Of a DNA stretch of 64,000 nt, positions 42,617 through 53,580 are shown piece after piece. The stretch covers positions 248,001 through 312,000 of the forward strand of contig NZ_QYRN01000003.1 in assembly GCF_003583935.1 (NCBI RefSeq). Reading direction: 5' to 3'. A program made the position numbers and the translations under genes. The stretch comes from Aureimonas flava (lineage in GTDB: Bacteria > Pseudomonadota > Alphaproteobacteria > Rhizobiales > Rhizobiaceae). Within the stretch, counting starts at the first letter, position 1. Every line of letters starts with the position of its first letter. The notes beneath the pieces were generated by a model. The model had not been told where the DNA came from. It searched no databases and saw only the letters and a program-made list of their open reading frames with translations.

Positions 42617-44044
42617 ATGAGCCACGCCCTGCAGTTCTACATCGACGGCGAATGGGTGGACCCGGCCGCGCCCGCGCGGCTTCCGGTGATCGATCCTTCC
42701 ACGGAAGAAGCCTATGCCGAGATCGCGCTCGGCGGCGCGGCCGACGTGGACCGGGCGGTGGCCGCCGCCCGCCGGGCCTTTCCCGCCTTCTCGCGCACCA
42801 CGCGCGCCGAGCGCCTGGCGCTGATGCGCCGCCTTCTCGCGGTCTACGAATCCCGCCTGCCCGAGATGGCCGAGGCGATCAGCCGCGAGATGGGCGCGCC
42901 GCGCCCCTTCGCCCTCGCCTCCCAGGCCGCGATCGGCACGGCGCATCTCGCCCGGATGATCGAGACGCTGGAGAGCTTCGAGTTCGAGCAGCGTCGCGGC
43001 GCCACGATGGTGGTGCGCGAGCCCATCGGCGTGGTCGGCATGATCACGCCGTGGAACTGGCCGATGAACCAGATCATGTGCAAGGTCGCGCCCGCGCTCG
43101 CCGCCGGCTGCACCATGGTGCTGAAGCCCTCCGAGATCGCCCCGATGAGCGGGCTGCTCTTCGCCGAGATCTGCCACGAGGCGGGCCTGCCCAAGGGCGT
43201 CTTCAACCTCGTCAACGGCGACGGGCCGAGCGTCGGCGATGCCATGTCGCGCCATCCCGGCATCGACATGATGTCCTTCACCGGCTCGACGCGGGCGGGG
43301 ATCCTGGTCGCCAAGTCGTCGGCCGACACGATCAAGCGCGTCCATCAGGAGCTCGGCGGCAAGTCGGCCAACATCCTCCTGCCCGACGTCGACCTGGAGA
43401 CCGCCGTCACCAAGGGCGTCCAGGGCTGCTTCGGAAACTCGGGCCAGAGCTGCAACGCGCCGACGCGCATGTTCGTGCCCGCCGACCGCCACGACGAGGC
43501 GGCGCGGATCGCCGCGCGCGCCGCCGACGCCTTCAAGGTCGGTCCGGCCGACGCGGAGGCGACCCAGCTCGGCCCGGTGGTGAGCCAGGTCCAGTACGAC
43601 AAGATCCAGGGCCTGATCGAGACCGGCATGCGCGAGGGCGCGCGGCTCGTCGCGGGCGGGCCAGGCCGGCCGGACGGGCTGAACCGGGGCTACTTCGTGC
43701 GCCCCACCGTGTTCGCCGACGTCACGCCCGACATGACCATCGCGCGCGAGGAGATCTTCGGGCCGGTCCTGTCGATCCTGTCCTACGAGAGCGAGGAGGA
43801 GGTGGCCGAACTCGCCAACGACACGGTCTACGGCCTCGCCTCCTACATCCAGTCGTCCGACATCGACCGCGCCCGCGCGCTGGCCGCCAGGATGCGCACC
43901 GGCAACGTCTACATCAACTATCCCGCCTGGGACGCGGGCGCCCCGTTCGGCGGCTACAAGCAGTCCGGCAACGGGCGCGAATATGCCGAGTTCGGCCTCG
44001 ACGAGTTCCTGGAGATCAAGGGGATCGTCGGCTACGGCGCCTGA
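42617..44044 (+). CDS. NAD(P)-dependent aldehyde dehydrogenase
   Basis: A 475-residue aldehyde dehydrogenase. Visible signatures are GVVGMITPWNWPMNQIMCKVAPALAAG, the Glu motif QELGGKSANILLPD, the nucleophile segment GCFGNSGQSCNAPTR, and EEIFGPVLSI, with PFGGYKQSGNGRE near the C-terminus. All catalytic residues are present. It oxidises an aldehyde to an acid, probably an intermediate of the polyol route encoded upstream. The ATG at 42617 has GGAGGG in front. It may be transcribed with the ABC genes despite the hairpin between them. Confidence 0.93.
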   Translation: MSHALQFYIDGEWVDPAAPARLPVIDPSTEEAYAEIALGGAADVDRAVAAARRAFPAFSRTTRAERLALMRRLLAVYESRLPEMAEAISREMGAPRPFALASQAAIGTAHLARMIETLESFEFEQRRGATMVVREPIGVVGMITPWNWPMNQIMCKVAPALAAGCTMVLKPSEIAPMSGLLFAEICHEAGLPKGVFNLVNGDGPSVGDAMSRHPGIDMMSFTGSTRAGILVAKSSADTIKRVHQELGGKSANILLPDVDLETAVTKGVQGCFGNSGQSCNAPTRMFVPADRHDEAARIAARAADAFKVGPADAEATQLGPVVSQVQYDKIQGLIETGMREGARLVAGGPGRPDGLNRGYFVRPTVFADVTPDMTIAREEIFGPVLSILSYESEEEVAELANDTVYGLASYIQSSDIDRARALAARMRTGNVYINYPAWDAGAPFGGYKQSGNGREYAEFGLDEFLEIKGIVGYGA

Positions 44045-44183
44045 CGCGGCAAGCCCGCGCCCGCCCTTCCGGAAGCACGCCGTCCCTTCGGGGTTTGCCT
44101 TCGTGACGATTCGGTGACATGGGAGCCGCCCGACGGACGTCGGTGGCCCCCGCCAGCGGGTGCGATGCGAGTGGAAGAACCGC

Positions 44184-44687
44184 ATGCAGGTTGAGATCGA
44201 GCGCAAGTTCCTGGTGGTCGGCGAGGGCTGGCGCGCGCGCACCGTGCGCGTCAGGGTGCTGCGCGATGGGCTCGTCAGCCGGGGCGCCAACGGCAAGGTC
44301 CGCGTGCGCGTCGAGGGGCGGAAGGCTTGGCTCACCGTGAAGGGCGCGCGCTCGGGCATCTGCCGGCCGGAGTTCGAATACGAGATCCCCGTGACCGACG
44401 CCGAGCGCCTCCTGGCGGAGGTGTGCCGCGGCCAGGTCATCGAGAAGCACCGGCACATCGTTCCGCACGCGGGACGGACCTGGGAGGTCGACGTCTTCAA
44501 GGGCCCGCTCGCCGGCCTGGTCTGGGCGGAAGTGGAGCTCGACCATCCCGACCAGAGCTTCGCCCGGCCCGACTGGGTGGGGCGCGAGGTCACGGGCGAC
44601 CCGCGCTTCCGCCACGCCAATCTCCTGTCCGCCTGCGCCGCCGCCGACGGCGCGGGCGAGACCCGGAGCCTCATCGCGGGCGGCTGA
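44184..44687 (+). CDS. CYTH domain protein (triphosphate tunnel metalloenzyme)
   Basis: A 167-residue CYTH-domain protein. The N-terminal VEIERKFLV fits the ExExK signature that binds metal and triphosphate. Basic and acidic strands follow: KVRVRVEGRKAWLTVKGARSG, FEYEIPVTDAERLL, IEKHRHIV, WEVDVFKGPLAGLVWAEVEL. Bacterial members mostly act as inorganic triphosphatases or nucleotide phosphatases. The second ATG (44184) is chosen because the motif follows immediately; ATG 44160 would add eight unlikely residues. It is a single gene between the sugar island and a SIMPL-domain gene. Confidence 0.9.
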   Translation: MQVEIERKFLVVGEGWRARTVRVRVLRDGLVSRGANGKVRVRVEGRKAWLTVKGARSGICRPEFEYEIPVTDAERLLAEVCRGQVIEKHRHIVPHAGRTWEVDVFKGPLAGLVWAEVELDHPDQSFARPDWVGREVTGDPRFRHANLLSACAAADGAGETRSLIAGG

Positions 44688-44775
44688 CGCGCGCCGCCGC
44701 TTGTCCGCGCGTCTGGCGTTTCGCCGCAATCGCGCGGCACAACCCGTGCGTCAACAATCGCACGGAGAATCGGCC

Positions 44776-45531
44776 TTGTCCACAGTTCGCCTTTTCGCCC
44801 CCCTCGCCCTGTGTGCGGGCCTCGCCCTCTCGGCTCCGGCGCTCGCTCAGGACGCCCCGCCCCCGCCCGCCCCGCCCCCGGCGCGCATTAGCGTCACCGG
44901 CGAGGGACAGGCGAACGGCGCGCCCGACCTTGCCGTCACGCAGCTCACCGTGCTGCGTACCGGCGCCACGGCGGCCGCGGCGCTGGAGGAGGCCAACACG
45001 GCGATGGAGGCCGTTCGCGGCGCCATGTCGTCCTTCGGCGTCGAGGCGCGCGATCTCCAGACGTCGGGCTTCCGCATCACGCCGCAGTACCGCTACGACA
45101 ACGGGCCGGACGGAACGCAGTCTCCGCCCGTGCTCACCGGCTACGAGGTGCGCAACACGCTGTCGGTGAAGATGCGCGACATGGCGCGGCTCGGCGAGCT
45201 CCTGGACCGGGCCGTGCAGCTCGGGGTGAACGAGGGCGGCTCGTTCTCCTTCCAGATCGAGGACGACGCCGCCTTGCGCGACGCGGCGCGGCGCGAAGCC
45301 GTCGCCAAGGCCCGCAGCAGCGCCGAGGCGCTCGCCGACGCGGCCGGCCTGACGCTCGGCCGCGTGGTCTCGATCGAGGACGCCGCCAACGCCTATGTGC
45401 CGCAGCCGCCGCCGATGCCCTTCGGCGAGATGCGGATGATGGCGTCCGGCAGCGCCGCCAAGGTGCCGGTGGAGGCGGGCGAGAACACCGTCACCAGCGA
45501 GGTGCGGATCGTCTACGAGCTTCGCCCCTGA
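44776..45531 (+). CDS. SIMPL domain (DUF541) periplasmic protein
   Basis: A 251-residue exported protein. From TTG 44776, the N-terminus LFAPLALCAGLALSAPALAQ is a clear signal peptide; CGGAG lies 8 bases before this TTG, whereas the longer reading from 44701 buries the signal. The mature part opens RISVTGEGQANGAPDLAVTQLTV, the usual SIMPL start, and contains GYEVRNTLSVKMRDMARLGELLD and AVAKARSSAEALADAAG. Function is not settled for the family; outer-membrane or stress roles have been proposed. A perfect bidirectional terminator follows. Confidence 0.9.
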   Translation: MSTVRLFAPLALCAGLALSAPALAQDAPPPPAPPPARISVTGEGQANGAPDLAVTQLTVLRTGATAAAALEEANTAMEAVRGAMSSFGVEARDLQTSGFRITPQYRYDNGPDGTQSPPVLTGYEVRNTLSVKMRDMARLGELLDRAVQLGVNEGGSFSFQIEDDAALRDAARREAVAKARSSAEALADAAGLTLGRVVSIEDAANAYVPQPPPMPFGEMRMMASGSAAKVPVEAGENTVTSEVRIVYELRP

Positions 45532-45562
45532 GCCGCCGGGGACCGCGAGCGACCGACGAGAA

Positions 45563-45594
45563 AAAGGGGGCGGCCCGCGAAGGCCGCCCCCTTT
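45563..45594. terminator. Bidirectional rho-independent terminator
   Basis: AAAGGGGGCGGCC (45563-45575) and GGCCGCCCCCTTT (45582-45594) form a perfect 13-base stem with a 6-base loop. It has A and T ends suited to termination on both strands and lies between the convergent SIMPL gene and the secreted-protein gene. Confidence 0.85.
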
Positions 45595-45619
45595 CGTCGT
45601 TCGGGCGATGCCCGACCCC

Positions 45620-45991
45620 TTACCGGTAGCCGATCACCGGGCAGCCGCGCGCCTGCGCGAAGCGCACCGCGGTCGGATGGCCGCGCTTGTGGCCGGCCAC
45701 CACCACGGCCCGGCGGTTGTCACGCACGATGTCGGCGCCGCGCACACCCATGTCGCGCGCCTTGCGCAGGGCCAGGCGCGGCGAGCAGCTTCCGCCCCGC
45801 CGGGCCTCACGCTCCCAGCGGTCGCCGTGCCGGGGCCCGCGATGCTCCCAGCGGTCGTGGCGGTGATGGCGTTCGCCGCGATGGTCGATCAGCGTCACGC
45901 CGGCCGCCTCGCGCGGGGCGGCGGTGGCGGCACTGAACGAGCCGAGAAGCGTTGCGGCGACGAGCGTGGAGCGGATGAGGCTGGACAGCAT
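45620..45991 (-). CDS. Small exported basic protein of unknown function
   Basis: A 123-residue protein. Residues 1-25 form a signal peptide ending in AATAAP. A His/Arg-rich stretch follows (RGERHHRHDRWEHRG). The C-terminal half, from CSPRLALRKARDMGVRGADIVRD to CPVIGYR, looks like a small folded domain with two Cys that could form a disulfide. This C-terminal pattern recurs in short exported proteins of rhizobia, as far as I recall. The His-rich region could bind metal. It is a single gene, convergent with the SIMPL gene. Confidence 0.75.
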   Translation of the reverse strand: MLSSLIRSTLVAATLLGSFSAATAAPREAAGVTLIDHRGERHHRHDRWEHRGPRHGDRWEREARRGGSCSPRLALRKARDMGVRGADIVRDNRRAVVVAGHKRGHPTAVRFAQARGCPVIGYR

Positions 45992-46178
45992 GGACGATCT
46001 CCTGGCGAAAGGGCCGCGCCGGCGGCGCGTCGGGAAAACCGTCCTATGCTCGCCTCGCTGAATTCCCGCCGTCCGCGCCGTTCATGCGCCGTTCAGCATA
46101 GCGCCAGAACCCACGCGCCCCGGTGCTCCGCCGCCTTGATCGACGTGAAGCTTTCACAGACTCACACTAACGTCCCTG

Positions 46179-47723
46179 ATGGTCATGGATGCGTACGGTA
46201 TGCACAAGGTCACGTCGTTCTGGAACGAAGAGGCAGGCTTCCTGCGCGAGTTGGGCAGATCCCATGCGGGTTTCACCCTGGCCTGGATCGGGCTGACGCT
46301 CGCCGGCCTCCTCGTCACGCCCTGGCTCGGCCCGGTCTCGCTCGTCGCCTTCGTCGTGACGTTCGGCCAGCTCGGCCGCCTCCACCGCACGCTCCGGCGC
46401 ACCCAAGGGGATCTCGACACCCTGCGCGTCGAGCAGCAGGAGCTCGTGGAACGGCACGTGATCGACGAGATCACCGGCCTCCTGACGCGCCGCGCCTTCC
46501 TGGAGGCGGCCGGCGAGGCCATCGGCTCGCGCGAGGCCGGCAAGTCGCTCGCCTTCTTCGCGCTCGACATGGACAACCTGAAGATCCTCAACGACAGCTT
46601 CGGCCATCGCGCGGGCGATTTCGCCCTCTTCCATATCGCGACGACGCTGACGCGGCTGGCGCCGCGCGCGGTGGCGGGCCGGCTCGGCGGCGACGAGTTC
46701 GCCTTCGTCCTGCCCTGCGCCGACGAGGACGAGGCCCTGGCCTTCGGCGAACGCCTCGGGCAGGCCCTCAACAAGCCGGTCATGGCCGGTGGGCGCCGCC
46801 TGTCGCTGTCGGCCAGCCTCGGCGTCGCGATGGTGCCGGAGCGCACCCATTACCTGTCGGAAGCCATGCAGTTCGCCGACGTTGCGCTCTATGCCGCCAA
46901 GAAGGCCGGGCGCAACAAGACCTGCGTCTTCGACGCGGAGATGCTGTCCGAGCTCAAGCATCGCCGCCTCATCGAGCGCGAGCTGCGCGCGGCGATCCTC
47001 CTGAACGAGCTCGACCTCCACTACCAGCCGATCCAGGGCCCGGACGGCCATCTCGTCGCCGTGGAAGCCCTGCTGCGCTGGCAGAGCCCGTCGCGCGGCA
47101 ACATCTCCCCCGCCCGCTTCATCCCGATCGCCGAGAGCACCGCCCTGATCGACCAGCTCGGCGAATGGGTGCTGCGCCGCGCGCTGACCGACGCGGGCGA
47201 TCTGCCGAACGCTTCCGTTTCCGTGAACGTCTCGGCCAACCAGCTCACGCGCGACGACGTCGTGGACATGGTGGCGCGGGTGCTGGAGGAGACGGATTTC
47301 CCCCCGAGCCGCCTGGTGCTCGAACTCACCGAATCGGCCGCGATCAACGCCACGCCCGATATCTGCCGGCGCCTCCAGAGCCTGCGCGACATGGGCATCC
47401 GCATCGCGCTGGACGATTTCGGCACGGGCTTCTGCGGCTTCGACTACCTGCGCCACCTGCCGGTGGACACGATCAAGATCGACCGCAGCTATATCGCCCG
47501 GCTCGGCGACAGCGAGACCGACAACGTCTTCGTCTCGGCCCTGGCGAGCCTGGCGAGCGCGATGCGCCTCAACGTCGTGGCCGAGGGCATCGAGACCGAG
47601 AAGCAGATGCTGCTCGCGCGCGCGGCCGGGTGCAACCTGTTCCAGGGCTACCACCTCGCACGGCCGATGCCCAAGGCCGACATCGTCCGGATGCACGATC
47701 ACGCCTTGAGGAAATGCGCGTGA
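46179..47723 (+). CDS. Cyclic-di-GMP regulator with GGDEF and EAL domains
   Basis: A 514-residue protein. Two hydrophobic segments near residues 30-66 anchor it in the inner membrane, then a short coiled region (RLHRTLRRTQGDLDTLRVEQQELVE) leads to the diguanylate cyclase domain. The GGDEF motif is intact (RLGGDEFAF) and no RxxD inhibitory site is visible five residues upstream. The EAL domain (about 275-510) has VEALLRW, ELTESA, DDFGTGFCGFDYL, KIDRSYI and VVAEGIETE, so the phosphodiesterase residues are also present. Either activity, or both, is possible. No sensor domain such as PAS is seen. ATG 46185 is an alternative start. Confidence 0.93.
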   Translation: MVMDAYGMHKVTSFWNEEAGFLRELGRSHAGFTLAWIGLTLAGLLVTPWLGPVSLVAFVVTFGQLGRLHRTLRRTQGDLDTLRVEQQELVERHVIDEITGLLTRRAFLEAAGEAIGSREAGKSLAFFALDMDNLKILNDSFGHRAGDFALFHIATTLTRLAPRAVAGRLGGDEFAFVLPCADEDEALAFGERLGQALNKPVMAGGRRLSLSASLGVAMVPERTHYLSEAMQFADVALYAAKKAGRNKTCVFDAEMLSELKHRRLIERELRAAILLNELDLHYQPIQGPDGHLVAVEALLRWQSPSRGNISPARFIPIAESTALIDQLGEWVLRRALTDAGDLPNASVSVNVSANQLTRDDVVDMVARVLEETDFPPSRLVLELTESAAINATPDICRRLQSLRDMGIRIALDDFGTGFCGFDYLRHLPVDTIKIDRSYIARLGDSETDNVFVSALASLASAMRLNVVAEGIETEKQMLLARAAGCNLFQGYHLARPMPKADIVRMHDHALRKCA

Positions 47724-47790
47724 AACGTCGCGCCGATACGGCTTTCCCCGATCCGGCCACGATGCGCCGGCCCGCTCGGGGAACGCCGTC

Positions 47791-48231
47791 ATGCCCTCCG
47801 CCATCGCCCAGCTTCTCGACAGACGCTGGTTCCCGCCGCTCGCGCGGCTGATCCTCACCTTCTGCTTCTGGGGCAGCGGCCTCGCCAAGCTCGCGGACTT
47901 CGAGACCGCGACCGCCGAGATGGCCTATTTCGGCTTCTCGCCCCCGGCGCTGGTCGCCGCTCTCGTGATCGCGGTGCAGCTCGTCGGCTCGGCGCTCGTG
48001 GTCCTCGACCGCGCCGCGTGGCTGGGCGCCGGCATACTGGCGACCTTCACGGGGCTGACGATCCTCCTGGTCCACGACTTCTGGGCCATGACCGGCCCCG
48101 ACGCCACGGCCCACTTCCACACGGCCACGGAGCACGTGACGGTGATCGGGGCGATGATGGTGGCCGCGCTCCTGTCCCGCCGCACCCGCGCCGCGCGCCC
48201 GACATCCGCCCCCCGCCCCACCGCCGCTTGA
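47791..48231 (+). CDS. DoxX family membrane protein
   Basis: A 146-residue membrane protein with four hydrophobic segments. The pattern [19 protein letters not shown] near the start and [31 protein letters not shown] in the middle is that of DoxX/YphA-like proteins. The exact role of the family is unresolved. It follows the GGDEF-EAL gene by 67 bases and may be co-transcribed. A bidirectional hairpin terminator separates it from rpoD. Confidence 0.87.
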   Translation: MPSAIAQLLDRRWFPPLARLILTFCFWGSGLAKLADFETATAEMAYFGFSPPALVAALVIAVQLVGSALVVLDRAAWLGAGILATFTGLTILLVHDFWAMTGPDATAHFHTATEHVTVIGAMMVAALLSRRTRAARPTSAPRPTAA

Positions 48232-48242
48232 GCGGCCAAAAA

Positions 48243-48273
48243 AAAGGGCGCCCCCCGGCGGGAGGCGCCCTTT
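48243..48273. terminator. Bidirectional terminator between DoxX and rpoD
   Basis: AAAGGGCGCC (48243-48252) and GGCGCCCTTT (48264-48273) form a perfect 10-base stem with an 11-base loop, in the 72-base convergent gap. The poly-A on one side and TTT on the other suit both directions. Confidence 0.82.
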
Positions 48274-48303
48274 CGCTGTGTCTTGCGGCGGCGGTGGAGC
48301 GGC

Positions 48304-50277
<1,974 letters not shown>

Positions 50278-50481
50278 GTGCATTCGTCTCCATCTGGCGC
50301 GGTGCGGCTTGCGGAAAGCGGCGCCTCCCGCGCCCCATTCCGCCAGCCTTAGCCGCCGGCCGTGAATGATCGATTAACCATGACCATTCGAGAGGTCTCG
50401 GTCGATCGGTCGGTCCATTCCATTTCCAACCGGCGGATGCGGCCGGCCCGGAACGCGCCGGCACCGGCGTCCGGCCGATGC

Positions 50482-50510
50482 GTGTTTCTTCTTTCCCGCC
50501 GCGAAGTCAA
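50482..50510 (-). promoter_or_regulatory. Possible rpoD promoter in the dnaG-rpoD gap
   Basis: On the minus strand, TTGACT (complement of 50505-50510), a 17-base spacer, then AAACAC (complement of 50482-50487). The -35 is good and the -10 is poor for sigma-70. It lies about 200 bases before the rpoD start. The rest of the 303-base gap (50278-50580) shows nothing else recognisable. Confidence 0.35.
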
Positions 50511-50580
50511 GGGCTTGAAGCCTCGCGGCACGATTCACGAGGCGGACGCGCCCCGTCGCGGGGTCGGGCTGCGTCGGGGC

Positions 50581-52536
50581 TCAGATCCCCTTGGCGGGCC
50601 GACCGGACAGCAGACCAAACCCGTCTATCAGCGCCTCGGTTCCCGCCAAATTGTTGATTTCCCGGTGTATCTCGACGAGTTGCGCATGGGCGAGGTCGTC
50701 GCCGTCGGTCGCCAGCGCGGCCTCCGCCGCTCGGAGTTCCCTATGTAGTGAGAGGTATCGGTGCTGCAAGTGCAGCGCCTGGCGGACCGCCTCGCGCGCG
50801 TCCTCCAGCGCCGCGCCGTCCAGGAAGCTCCACAGGCGGACGGCCTGGAGCTTCTGCTCGCAGGCCTGGAAGGGCTCCAGCAACAACCGCCGGTCGAGCT
50901 CGGCCAGGATCTCCTCGCGCGAATGGGGCTGGCCGTCGGCATAGACGTCGATCACCGCCGAGCGGAGCCGTTCCAGCTCGGGGCTGGTGAGCTCCAGGTC
51001 GGCGAAGTAGTCGAAGGCCTCGCGCAGCAGCAGCGGGTGGTTCACGAAGCCCACCAGGATCGACATCTCGCGCATCGGCGCGGCGGTGGCGCGGGCGCCT
51101 CCCCCCAGGAGCGCGCTGCGCGCCAGGCGCTCGGACACGGGTGAGCGCCGCCCGGCGCCGGGCGCGCCGGCCCGCCGCGGCGCACCGCCGCCGCCGCGGC
51201 CATCCTCGCGCCGTCGCCCGTTCCAACCCCCTCCCCCGCCGCGCGCGGGCGGGGGGCCGAAGAAGGCCGCGAGCCGCTCCTGGACGTCCTGGAGATAGTG
51301 GCGCCGCACGCTCTCGTCGCCGATCTGGCGCATCATCGCCTTCAGCCGGCCCTCCAGCTCGGCGCGGCGCTCGGGCGTGTCGAAGCCGCCGCCGCCGGTC
51401 TCGCGCATCCACACGAGGTCGGCGAGCGGCCGGGCGCGATCCAGCACCTCGCGCATCGCCTCCGGGCCGGACGCGCGCAGGAGGTCGTCGGGGTCCTTGC
51501 CCTCCGGCAGGAGGGCGAAGCGCAGCGAGCGGCCCGGTCGCAGCAGCGGCAGCGCCAGCTCGGCGGCCCGGTTGGCCGCCTTGAGGCCCGCCGCATCTCC
51601 GTCGAAGCACAGGATCGGCTCGGGCACGGTGCGCCACAGGAGGTCGAGCTGGCGCTCGGTCAGCGCCGTTCCGAGCGGTGCCACGGCGTTCTCGAAACCT
51701 CCCTGGTGCAGGGCGATCACGTCCATGTAGCCTTCGGCGACGATGAGCGTGCCCGTGCCCTTGGCCGCCCGCCGGGCTCCGGCGAGATTGTAGAGGACCT
51801 GCCCCTTGTGGAAGACCTCGGTCTCGGGCGAGTTCAGGTACTTGGCCGGCACGCCCGCCGCCAGCGCCCGACCGCCGAAGGCGATCGCCCGCTCGCGGAT
51901 GTCGAGGATCGGGAACATCACGCGGTCGCGGAACCGGTCGTAGGAGACGGCGATCCCTTCCCCGTGCACCACCAGACCGGCGCCTTCGATCTCCGCCCGT
52001 CCGACGCCCCGCCCCGCCAGGAACTCCTTCAGCCGGTTGCGGTTGTCGGGCGCGTAACCCAGCCCGAACGCCTTCTGCACCACCGGATTGATGCCCCGAT
52101 CGCGCAGGTAGGCGCGCGCCTTGGCCCCGTCCGCCTCCTGCAGGGTCTGGCGGAAGAACTCGGCGGCGAGGCGCAGCGCGTCGATGAGCGTCGCCTGCGT
52201 TTCCTGGCGCTTCTCCTCGTCTCGGTCGCGCGCGGGCATCGGCAGGCCCGCTTCGCCGGCCAGCCGCTCCACCGCCTCGGGGAAGCTCATGCCCTCCAGC
52301 TCGGTCAGGAAGCGGAAATGGTCGCCCGACACGCCGCAGCCGAAGCAATGGTAGCGCCCCTTGGCATCCTCGCAGTGGAACGAGGGTGACTTCTCGCCGT
52401 GGAACGGGCAGCAGGCCCACCAGTCGCCCTTGGACGACTGCGTCTTGCGCCGGTCCCAGACGACGCGCCGGCCGATCACCTCCGAGATGGGGATGCGGGC
52501 ACGGATCTCGTCGAGGAACTGGGGCGGAAAGCGCAT
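50581..52536 (-). CDS. dnaG: DNA primase
   Basis: A 651-residue primase that makes RNA primers at the replication fork. The N-terminal zinc-binding domain has CPFHGEKSPSF with Cys43 and His46, and YHCFGCG with Cys64 and Cys67. The RNA polymerase core includes AKYLNSPETEVFHKGQVLYNL and the Toprim segment TLIVAEGYMDVIALHQ, then LCFDGDAAG with the acidic metal site. A Gly/Arg-rich linker (about 430-475) precedes the C-terminal helicase-binding domain. ATG 52536 (MRFPPQFLDEI) is the family-typical start; ATG 52545 is three codons upstream. Confidence 0.97.
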   Translation of the reverse strand: MRFPPQFLDEIRARIPISEVIGRRVVWDRRKTQSSKGDWWACCPFHGEKSPSFHCEDAKGRYHCFGCGVSGDHFRFLTELEGMSFPEAVERLAGEAGLPMPARDRDEEKRQETQATLIDALRLAAEFFRQTLQEADGAKARAYLRDRGINPVVQKAFGLGYAPDNRNRLKEFLAGRGVGRAEIEGAGLVVHGEGIAVSYDRFRDRVMFPILDIRERAIAFGGRALAAGVPAKYLNSPETEVFHKGQVLYNLAGARRAAKGTGTLIVAEGYMDVIALHQGGFENAVAPLGTALTERQLDLLWRTVPEPILCFDGDAAGLKAANRAAELALPLLRPGRSLRFALLPEGKDPDDLLRASGPEAMREVLDRARPLADLVWMRETGGGGFDTPERRAELEGRLKAMMRQIGDESVRRHYLQDVQERLAAFFGPPPARGGGGGWNGRRREDGRGGGGAPRRAGAPGAGRRSPVSERLARSALLGGGARATAAPMREMSILVGFVNHPLLLREAFDYFADLELTSPELERLRSAVIDVYADGQPHSREEILAELDRRLLLEPFQACEQKLQAVRLWSFLDGAALEDAREAVRQALHLQHRYLSLHRELRAAEAALATDGDDLAHAQLVEIHREINNLAGTEALIDGFGLLSGRPAKGI

Positions 52537-52626
52537 GACGGACATATCGTCATCTGCCTTGGCGAATGCCACCGTTTTCCCGAGGCGCCTGGCTTGTCCA
52601 CCTCGATCCACAGGGCGCCCCGCGCT

Positions 52627-52655
52627 TTGACGGATCGGGCGACGACGCTTAATCC
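52627..52655 (+). promoter_or_regulatory. Predicted promoter of the chorismate mutase gene
   Basis: TTGACG (52627-52632), a 17-base spacer and TAATCC (52650-52655), ending 35 bases before the ATG at 52691. Position and spacing fit a sigma-70 promoter in the divergent dnaG-aroQ region. Confidence 0.5.
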
Positions 52656-52690
52656 AGGCGTCGGAGAGAAACGTCAGCGAACCGAGCCTC

Positions 52691-53008
52691 ATGGACCAGA
52701 CCCCCGCCATCCTGCCCGAGCTGCAGAACCTGCGCAATTCGATCGACAACATCGACGCGGCGATCGTGCACATGCTGGCCGAGCGGTTCCGCTGCACCCA
52801 GCGCGTCGGCGTGCTGAAGGCCGAGCACGACCTGCCGCCGGCCGATCCGGCGCGCGAGAAACGCCAGGTGGCGCGCCTGCGCGAACTGGCGGGCTCCGCC
52901 CAGCTCGACCCGGACTTCGCCGAGAAGTACCTAGCCTTCGTGGTGCGCGAGGTGATCCGCTACCACGAGGCGGCGGCGCGCGAACTGGCCGGCAAGAGCG
53001 GCGGATGA
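52691..53008 (+). CDS. Chorismate mutase, AroQ class
   Basis: A 105-residue all-helical chorismate mutase. The helix-one signature LRNSIDNIDAAIVHMLAERF and the following RVGVLKAEHDLPPADPAREKRQ contain the Arg, Lys and Glu/Gln positions that bind chorismate. It ends in a FVVREVIRYHEAAA helix. It converts chorismate to prephenate for phenylalanine and tyrosine. It is a free-standing enzyme, with no prephenate dehydratase domain. The stop overlaps the GNAT start in ATGA at 53005-53008. Confidence 0.93.
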   Translation: MDQTPAILPELQNLRNSIDNIDAAIVHMLAERFRCTQRVGVLKAEHDLPPADPAREKRQVARLRELAGSAQLDPDFAEKYLAFVVREVIRYHEAAARELAGKSGG

Positions 53009-53580
53009 CGGCGCCGGACTTCGATCCGGCCGCAACGCTCCGCGGCCCGCGGCTCACCGTTCGCGAGCTCGTGGCCGGCGATCTCGACGCGCTCCACGCG
53101 GCCGCGTCCGATCCCGAGACCTGGGCGGGCCATCCGGCGCGCGACCGGCATCGGCGCGAGGTGTTCGAGCCCTTCTTCCGCACGCTGCTGGCGCTCGGCG
53201 GCGCGGTCGCGGTGGAGGACCGGGCCGCCGGCCGGATCGTCGGCGCGTCGCGCTTCTACGTGCCGCCCGACCGGCCGGAGGCGATCGCCATCGGCTTCAC
53301 CTTTCTCGACCGCGCGTATTGGGGCGGAGCCGCCAATTTCGAGCTGAAGTCGCTGATGCTGGCCCACGCCTTCGCCTGGTTCGACGAGGTCTGGTTCCAC
53401 ATCGCGCCCGGCAACATCCGCTCGCAGAAGGCGACGGGAAAGCTCGGCGCGGTGCATGCGCACGACGCGCGGCTCGATCTCGCCGGCCAACCGGCAGACT
53501 GGCAGTGCTTCCGGCTGACCCCCGAGGCGTGGCGCGCCGCGGCGGCGCGACGCCCGTCCGAGGATGTGCGCCCTAGCTGA
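53005..53580 (+). CDS. GNAT family N-acetyltransferase
   Basis: A 191-residue acetyltransferase of the RimJ/RimL type. It opens TLRGPRLTVRELVAGDLDALHAAAS, as this group does. The middle has IVGASRFYVPPDRPEAIAIGFTFLDRAYWGGAANFELKSLML, where the FxLDRxYWG segment corresponds to the RimJ/L-like GyxL..xyWG core. IRSQKATGKLGAV is the acceptor-binding end. The target is unknown. It is translationally coupled to the chorismate mutase gene and converges on the YqeY gene with an 8-base tail overlap. Confidence 0.87.
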   Translation: MTAPDFDPAATLRGPRLTVRELVAGDLDALHAAASDPETWAGHPARDRHRREVFEPFFRTLLALGGAVAVEDRAAGRIVGASRFYVPPDRPEAIAIGFTFLDRAYWGGAANFELKSLMLAHAFAWFDEVWFHIAPGNIRSQKATGKLGAVHAHDARLDLAGQPADWQCFRLTPEAWRAAAARRPSEDVRPS

